Assembly: GCA_039192165.1 (NCBI GenBank) | Contig: JBCCXD010000012.1 | Coordinates: forward strand, 31,448 to 95,447 | Source of the DNA: Dinoroseobacter sp039192165 | GTDB lineage: Bacteria > Pseudomonadota > Alphaproteobacteria > Rhodobacterales > Rhodobacteraceae | Direction of reading: 5' to 3' | DNA: 64,000 bases | Part shown: positions 59,839 to 64,000 of the stretch, piece after piece | How the letters are laid out: every line of letters starts with the position of its first letter | Position numbering within the stretch: position 1 is the stretch's first letter | The notes under the pieces: model-generated | The model's input: only the letters and a program-made list of their open reading frames with translations | What the model was told of the DNA's origin: nothing | The model's database searches: none | Translations under genes and position numbers: made by a program

Positions 59839-60231
59839 CTAGTCACCGGTCGTTGCATCGATCGCATGTTCGCTGAGCACTTCGATCGAGACCGCCTCCA
59901 ATGCCCGCATATGCGTGCTGTCGAGCCTCACTTTGGGTGCGCAGCCTTCCTCATGCGCTTGCAGGAATCGTCCGGCGCACAGACACCACTGATCCCCGGG
60001 GTTAAGTCCCGGAAACATGAACTCGGGCCGTGGGGTGGACAGATCGTTGCCGACATATTTTGAAAAGGCCAAGAACTCCGCAGTCATAACAGCGCAGACG
60101 GTGTGGTTTCCCTGGTCCATGTCGGACGTATCGCAGCACCCGTTGCGGTAGAACCCTGTCATGGGGTCAATCGAGCAGGATTGAAGCGCCCCGCCCAGGA
60201 CGTTGAGAGATTGTGCGCGTTCGCTACTCAT
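59839..60231 (-). CDS. DUF2237 family protein
   Basis: 130 residues with SLNVLGGALQSCSIDPMTGF, YRNGCCDTSDMDQGNHTVCA and PEFMFPGLNPGDQWCLCAGR. These cysteine- and tryptophan-containing blocks define DUF2237, a conserved family of unknown function. No signal peptide. It ends five bases from the stop of the convergent regulator gene. A perfect palindrome lies just upstream of its start. Confidence 0.9.
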   Translation of the reverse strand: MSSERAQSLNVLGGALQSCSIDPMTGFYRNGCCDTSDMDQGNHTVCAVMTAEFLAFSKYVGNDLSTPRPEFMFPGLNPGDQWCLCAGRFLQAHEEGCAPKVRLDSTHMRALEAVSIEVLSEHAIDATTGD

Positions 60232-60245
60232 CGGGGCACTCCTTA

Positions 60246-60260
60246 ACCTGTAATACAGGT
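60246..60260. promoter_or_regulatory. Palindrome ACCTGTA-A-TACAGGT upstream of DUF2237 gene
   Basis: Perfect seven-base arms around one base, 15 bases before the DUF2237 start codon, in the 55-base gap to pth. Its outer ends equal the ends of a lux box but the spacing is too short. Operator function inferred. Confidence 0.4.
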
Positions 60261-60286
60261 AGCCCGCCTGTTTAGTGGCGGCAAGG

Positions 60287-61000
60287 CTAGCGAAACTTGT
60301 CCACGAGCTTTTGAAGTGGGCTGCGGCTATCTTTCTGCGTTGCGGTCTCGTTGGCTTGCGCAGGCTTTGTGTCGGACCGCTGCTTCGGAGCGCCCTGCGC
60401 GGGTGACTTTGCGTTCCCTCCAGACGATCTTGGCGGCGCGGTGCGCAACGACACCGCGTTCATAAAGCGCCCGGTGTCCCCGGCGGCGAGCTCCGGGGCG
60501 CCCTCCGCGATTCCTGTCAGAAGATCGTCTAACCAGTCACCGTCGGCTTTGGCAAAATCGCTCAAAACATAAGGCGATACGCGATCCTTGTGGCCCGGAT
60601 GCCCGATACCCAGCCGCACGCGCACGTAGTCCGGCCCAATATGCGCATGCAAGGAGCGCAAACCGTTGTGGCCGGCGTGCCCTCCGCCGGTTTTGACCCG
60701 GCATTTTCCAGGCGCTAGGTCCAGCTCATCGTGAAAGACAACTACATCCTCGGGTTCGATTTTAAAGAATCTCACTGCTTCGCCAACAGCTTGCCCGGAA
60801 TTGTTCATAAAGGTTTCGGGCTTCAAAAGGGCCACTCTCTCGGAGCCAAACCTGCCTTCGCTCAGGCTTGACTGGAACTTTGAACGCCATGGGGAGAAAG
60901 CATGGTCGTCAGCGATGCGATCCAGTGACATAAACCCTATATTATGCCGGTTTCGCGCGTATTTTGCGCCCGGGTTACCAAGTCCCACAAAAAGCTTCAT
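60287..61000 (-). CDS. pth: Peptidyl-tRNA hydrolase
   Basis: Releases tRNA from stalled peptidyl-tRNA. MKLFVGLGNPGAKYARNRHN (catalytic His in NRHNIGF), LLKPETFMNNSGQAVGEAVR, VFHDELDLAPGKCRVK, GGGHAGHNGLRSLHAHIG. 237 residues from ATG 61000; AGAGGG lies six bases upstream. The C-terminal 60 residues (Ala/Pro/Lys/Gln-rich) extend past the usual end of about 190. rplY, its frequent neighbour, lies 2.1 kb away on the other strand. Confidence 0.96.
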   Translation of the reverse strand: MKLFVGLGNPGAKYARNRHNIGFMSLDRIADDHAFSPWRSKFQSSLSEGRFGSERVALLKPETFMNNSGQAVGEAVRFFKIEPEDVVVFHDELDLAPGKCRVKTGGGHAGHNGLRSLHAHIGPDYVRVRLGIGHPGHKDRVSPYVLSDFAKADGDWLDDLLTGIAEGAPELAAGDTGRFMNAVSLRTAPPRSSGGNAKSPAQGAPKQRSDTKPAQANETATQKDSRSPLQKLVDKFR

Positions 61001-61131
61001 CGCGTACCCTCTTACATGGCGCGACATCTAGCGCAGCCCGAGAGAAATTGACAGGCGCGACCAATTGGCCGCATTGACCTTTGCTGCGACATTGGTCATT
61101 AAATTTTACCAATATAGCCGAGGGGGTCTTT

Positions 61132-62304
61132 ATGCCAGTTATTACAGAGATCGCGGACCTGAAGCGGATCTACAAGCGCCGCGTGCCAAAAATGTTCTAC
61201 GACTACGCGGAATCCGGAAGCTGGACCGAGACCACATTTCGCGAAAACACGACCGATTTCGATCTGCTGAAACTGCGTCAGCGGATCGCGGTGGATATGA
61301 CCGGCCGCTCGACTGCAAGTCAGATGGTTGGTCAGGATGTGGCCATGCCTGTGGCGCTGGCCCCGGTGGGGCTGACGGGCATGCAACATGCCGATGGCGA
61401 GATAAAAGCGGCCAAGGCGGCAGCCAAGTTTGGTGTGCCCTTCACTCTTTCGACGATGTCGATTTGTTCGATTGAGGATGTGGCCTCGCACACGGACAAA
61501 CCCTTCTGGTTTCAGGTCTATACTCTAAAAGACGACGATTTCATGAAGCGGTTGTTCGCGCGCGCGAAAGAGGCCGGGTGCTCTGCGCTCGTGATCACGG
61601 TCGATCTCCAGGTGATGGGCCAGCGCCACAAAGACATCAAGAATGGTCTCTCTGCTCCTCCGAAGCTCACCCCTGCATCTGTCGCCAACATGATGACCAA
61701 AGTGCCCTGGGGGCTGGAAATGCTGGGGACCAAGCGCCGCTTCTTTGGGAATATTGTTGGCCATGCCGGAGGCGTGTCCGATCCCGCGTCGCTCAGCACG
61801 TGGATTGCCGAGGCGTTCGACCAGTCCCTTGACTGGCAGCGGATCAAGCAGTTCCGCGACTGGTGGGACGGACCTGTAATCCTGAAGGGTATCCTCGATC
61901 CGGAAGATGCCCAAAAAGCACTCAGCGTAGGGGCGGACGCTATCATTGTCTCAAACCACGGCGGGCGGCAGCTTGATGGCGCCCTGAGTTCCATCCGTAT
62001 GCTGCCGCAAATCATGGACGTTGTTGGCGATAAAATAGAGGTGCATCTCGACAGCGGTATTCGCTCCGGGCAGGACATCCTCAAGGCGCTGGCGCTGGGC
62101 GCGAAGGGCACCATGATCGGACGCGCCTACGTATACGGCCTCGGCGCGATGGGAGAGAAAGGAGTCACAGAAGCGCTGAACGTGTTGCATACAGAACTGG
62201 ACCGCTCGATGGCGCTTTGCGGACGCCGCCGCGTTGAAGAGCTCGACCCCTCTGTATTGCTCATGCCGGACGATTTTTCTACGCGTTGGAAAGCAGCTGG
62301 CTAA
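61132..62304 (+). CDS. lldD: FMN-dependent alpha-hydroxy-acid dehydrogenase, L-lactate dehydrogenase-like
   Basis: TIM-barrel flavoenzyme of the LldD/glycolate oxidase family. Motifs: PKMFYDYAESGSWTETTFRE, PVALAPVGLTGMQHADGEIK, DLQVMGQRHKDIKNG, catalytic His in IIVSNHGGRQLDGALSSIRM, and FMN-phosphate region LDSGIRSGQDILKALALGAK. 390 residues from ATG 61132, with GAGGGGG upstream. L-lactate is the likely substrate by overall resemblance, but related 2-hydroxy acids are possible. No permease or regulator is adjacent. Confidence 0.88.
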   Translation: MPVITEIADLKRIYKRRVPKMFYDYAESGSWTETTFRENTTDFDLLKLRQRIAVDMTGRSTASQMVGQDVAMPVALAPVGLTGMQHADGEIKAAKAAAKFGVPFTLSTMSICSIEDVASHTDKPFWFQVYTLKDDDFMKRLFARAKEAGCSALVITVDLQVMGQRHKDIKNGLSAPPKLTPASVANMMTKVPWGLEMLGTKRRFFGNIVGHAGGVSDPASLSTWIAEAFDQSLDWQRIKQFRDWWDGPVILKGILDPEDAQKALSVGADAIIVSNHGGRQLDGALSSIRMLPQIMDVVGDKIEVHLDSGIRSGQDILKALALGAKGTMIGRAYVYGLGAMGEKGVTEALNVLHTELDRSMALCGRRRVEELDPSVLLMPDDFSTRWKAAG

Positions 62305-62341
62305 GAGATCAAGCGCTTGAATTGACACTGGATTTGCTGAC

Positions 62342-62372
62342 CTGCATCCTGTTCGTGTGAACAAGGATGCAG
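62342..62372 (+). promoter_or_regulatory. Hairpin enclosing the ribosome site of the sulfotransferase gene
   Basis: Left arm CTGCATCCTGTTC (62342-62354), loop GTGT, right arm GAACAAGGATGCAG (62359-62372), 13 pairs with a single bulged A. The right arm holds AAGGA, six bases before the ATG at 62374, so folding would hide the ribosome site. Confidence 0.6.
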
Positions 62373-62373
62373 C

Positions 62374-62991
62374 ATGCTGGTATTCCACAATCAAGCTTTG
62401 GTCATCCTGTCGATCCCGAAAACCGGGAACACAGCGCTGGAGTCGGCGCTCGCCCCCCATGCATCGCTGGCGGTTTTAGGCCCACCGGACGTGCGGCATA
62501 TGCCCTGGCGGGTTTATCGCAACTCTTGGGTCCGCTTTCTGGAAGCACAATTTGGGCGTAAATTCGAAACGCTCGCAGTGGTCCGGGATCCACTGGACCG
62601 AATGCGAAGCTGGTATCGGTATCGTGCGCGACCTCAGTTCGACGGCTCGAAGATGTCGACGGCAGAGATGAGCTTTGATGCGTTCATAGACGCCAGTCTG
62701 CAGGAAAATCCCCCCCCTGTTGCGCGTATCTGGACGCAGGATAAATTCGTGTCCTCCAAGGTGGACGAAGTGCGGGTTACCCACCTTTTTGACTATGCTC
62801 AGACGGATCAATTGGTGCGGTGGTTATCAGACAAGCTCGCACGCGAGATTACGCTGTCCCGCGAAAACGTCTCGCCGTCCAGGCCAACGCCGCTTTCGCC
62901 TTCTTTGGAAAGCGCCCTCAGACGTGACCGTGCTTCCGAATTTGCTCTGTACGCGCGGGTGGCTCAGGCCGGTTATCTGAAGACCGGGTGA
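62374..62991 (+). CDS. Sulfotransferase family 2-like protein
   Basis: 205 residues. PAPS 5'-phosphosulfate loop VILSIPKTGNTALESAL and 3'-phosphate region AVVRDPLDRMRSWYRYRARP are clear. WTQDKFVS, then VTHLFDYAQTDQLVRWLSD follow the pattern of sulfotransferase family 2 domains, which modify carbohydrates. The acceptor is unknown; a surface polysaccharide is plausible given other genes in the window, but this is inference. A stable hairpin covers its ribosome site. Confidence 0.85.
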   Translation: MLVFHNQALVILSIPKTGNTALESALAPHASLAVLGPPDVRHMPWRVYRNSWVRFLEAQFGRKFETLAVVRDPLDRMRSWYRYRARPQFDGSKMSTAEMSFDAFIDASLQENPPPVARIWTQDKFVSSKVDEVRVTHLFDYAQTDQLVRWLSDKLAREITLSRENVSPSRPTPLSPSLESALRRDRASEFALYARVAQAGYLKTG

Positions 62992-63119
62992 CACCTTTTG
63001 CGGCTGCCAGGGCCAGTTTGGTCTTGTCAAACCCGAGTACAGGGTCTAAGGCGCGCGGGTTCGCGGGCATACACCCTGGAGGATGCCGCGAGCGGATTGA
63101 AAAAACTAGGAGAAGTCCA

Positions 63120-63764
63120 ATGGCTGGTGAGATTCCAGATCTGGTAGCCGTGGCACGCGAGGGGACAGGCAAGGGAGCCGCCCGCCAAGCGCGTCGCGAA
63201 GGGTACGTCCCGGGTGTTGTATATGGAGGGGGCGCCGATCCGCTTCCTATCAACATCAAGTTCAATGAATTGCTGCGCCGCCTTAAGGCCGGCCGCTTCA
63301 TGTCAACGCTGTTCAACCTGCAGGTTGAGGGTCAGGAAGACGTCCGTGTGATCTGCCGCGGTGTGCAGCGCGATGTGGTAAAGGACCTGCCGACCCATGT
63401 CGATCTGATGCGCCTGCGCCGCACGTCCAAGGTCAACCTCTTCATCCCGGTTGAGTTTGAGAACGAAGAGCTTGCGCCAGGTATCAAGAAGGGTGGGGTT
63501 CTTACCGTTGTGCGTCCGGAAGTTGAACTTAAGGTGACAGCGTCCGACATCCCCGATCACATCACAGTGGACCTCACCGGACTGAGTGTGGGCGACACGG
63601 TTACGATTAGTAGCGTTACCTTGCCGGAGGGCGCCAAGCCGACCATCGACCGCGACTTTGTGATCGCGAACATATCGGCACCATCCGGTCTGCGTTCTGC
63701 AGACAATGAAGCTGAAGAGGTGACCGAAGAGGTCGACGTCGAAGAAGACGCAGCCGAAAGCTAA
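63120..63764 (+). CDS. rplY: 50S ribosomal protein L25/Ctc
   Basis: 5S rRNA-binding protein of the long CTC type. N-terminal L25 domain (GTGKGAARQARREGYVPGVV, YGGGADPLPINIKF, VDLMRLRRTSKVNLFIPVEF) and C-terminal TL5-like domain (VLTVVRPEVELKVTASDIPD, VTLPEGAKPTI). An acidic tail (EAEEVTEEVDVEEDAAES) ends the protein. 214 residues from ATG 63120; AGGAGA precedes it. The open frame to 62988 is not used. Confidence 0.95.
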   Translation: MAGEIPDLVAVAREGTGKGAARQARREGYVPGVVYGGGADPLPINIKFNELLRRLKAGRFMSTLFNLQVEGQEDVRVICRGVQRDVVKDLPTHVDLMRLRRTSKVNLFIPVEFENEELAPGIKKGGVLTVVRPEVELKVTASDIPDHITVDLTGLSVGDTVTISSVTLPEGAKPTIDRDFVIANISAPSGLRSADNEAEEVTEEVDVEEDAAES

Positions 63765-63789
63765 GTACTCTGGTACCGTATCAGTCGAG

Positions 63790-63825
63790 AAGGCGGTGCT
63801 TTTGCGCCGCCTTTTCTCTTTTTTC
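63790..63825 (+). terminator. Intrinsic terminator after rplY
   Basis: Ten-base stem AAGGCGGTGC / GCGCCGCCTT (one G-U), loop TTTT, then a T-rich run to about 63825. Confidence 0.88.
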
Positions 63826-63842
63826 ATTTGTTCTGAATAGAA

Positions 63843-63883
63843 AACGGCCGGCTTTGGGGTTTTTACCGCGCAAGCCAGCCGTT
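63843..63883. repeat. Imperfect 12-base inverted repeat in the right-edge intergenic region
   Basis: AACGGCCGGCTT (63843-63854) and AAGCCAGCCGTT (63872-63883) pair at 11 of 12 positions. A second short dyad, CTCTCA/TGAGAG, lies at 63904-63909 and 63936-63941. No gene is visible from 63826 to the window end; the next gene lies outside. Confidence 0.4.
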
Positions 63884-64000
63884 CCGCGACGCACCTTTTT
63901 GGTCTCTCATCTGTCCAGGGGTGTGGGGTTTGGTCTGAGAGCCGTGGTTGTGGGCGTGTCGTGTGGGTTTGGGGTCTGTCTGGGCCCGCACCGGCCGGGA

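Noticed and set aside
60246..60260. Lux box for a quorum-sensing LuxR
   Set aside because: The half-sites match, but the spacer is three bases instead of eight and no luxI/luxR-type pair is nearby.
1..64000. tRNA genes, rRNA genes, insertion sequences, prophage or CRISPR-Cas
   Set aside because: Looked for clover-leaf ends, transposase motifs, phage structural genes and repeat-spacer arrays; none seen.

Overview
The window looks like chromosome of a marine-type alphaproteobacterium of the Rhodobacterales (Roseobacter group). The evidence is a high-GC coding style, an Irr-type Fur regulator, an HvrA/H-NS-like protein, a VPLPA-CTERM protein, DUF2237 and DUF4453 proteins, and a SAM/SAH-type riboswitch in front of metK, an element known from Rhodobacterales. 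No tRNA, rRNA, CRISPR array, insertion sequence or prophage was seen.

Layout. 1-4.8 kb: end of the pyruvate dehydrogenase operon (aceF end, lipoyl-fused lpdA), then a three-gene ABC importer of unknown substrate. 5-10 kb: a compact exopolysaccharide module, with an AlgD-like sugar-nucleotide dehydrogenase, a secreted DUF4453 protein, and an opposing pair resembling Alg8 (polymerase) and Alg44 (PilZ/HlyD co-polymerase). 10.2-18.8 kb: truA, the ycjX/ycjF pair, a cNMP-binding/thioredoxin-reductase-like fusion, ileS and a half-size asparaginase-like gene. 19-31 kb: a surface-adhesion block with TolC, type I secretion ABC and HlyD proteins, a CHASE2 adenylate cyclase, and a 1316-residue FecR/VCBS/vWA adhesin, followed by a pseudogene made of two broken genes. 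31.7-35.5 kb: YihY, a Tet-like efflux pump and two alpha/beta hydrolases, one lacking its nucleophile serine. 35.6-38.8 kb: fabI-fabB-fabA and divergent irr. 38.9-45.6 kb: metK (riboswitch), lnt, corC, ybeY, phoH, miaB. 45.7-48.3 kb: an unassigned glycosyltransferase-like gene, a YjhX-GNAT pair resembling the TopAI/YjhQ toxin-antitoxin system, and trmB. 48.4-54.9 kb: the conserved aroA-cmk-rpsA-ihfB backbone with GFA, H-NS and VPLPA-CTERM genes interspersed, then a LapA-domain gene. 54.9-57.9 kb: trpF and trpB with two small genes between. 58.1-59.8 kb: two secreted proteins with long aspartate-rich tails plus a membrane-anchored LuxR-type regulator. 59.8-64 kb: DUF2237, pth, an L-lactate dehydrogenase-like gene, a sulfotransferase and rplY.

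The accessory theme is the cell surface: a possible uronate-type polymer, a type I-secreted adhesin with its own cyclase, a sorted surface protein and polyanionic secreted proteins. The strongest candidate for an undescribed system is the 58.1-59.8 kb trio. Other points of interest are the CNB/TrxR-like fusion, the deletion-scar pseudogene and several putative operators. All function assignments rest on motif recognition by eye; no database search was run.
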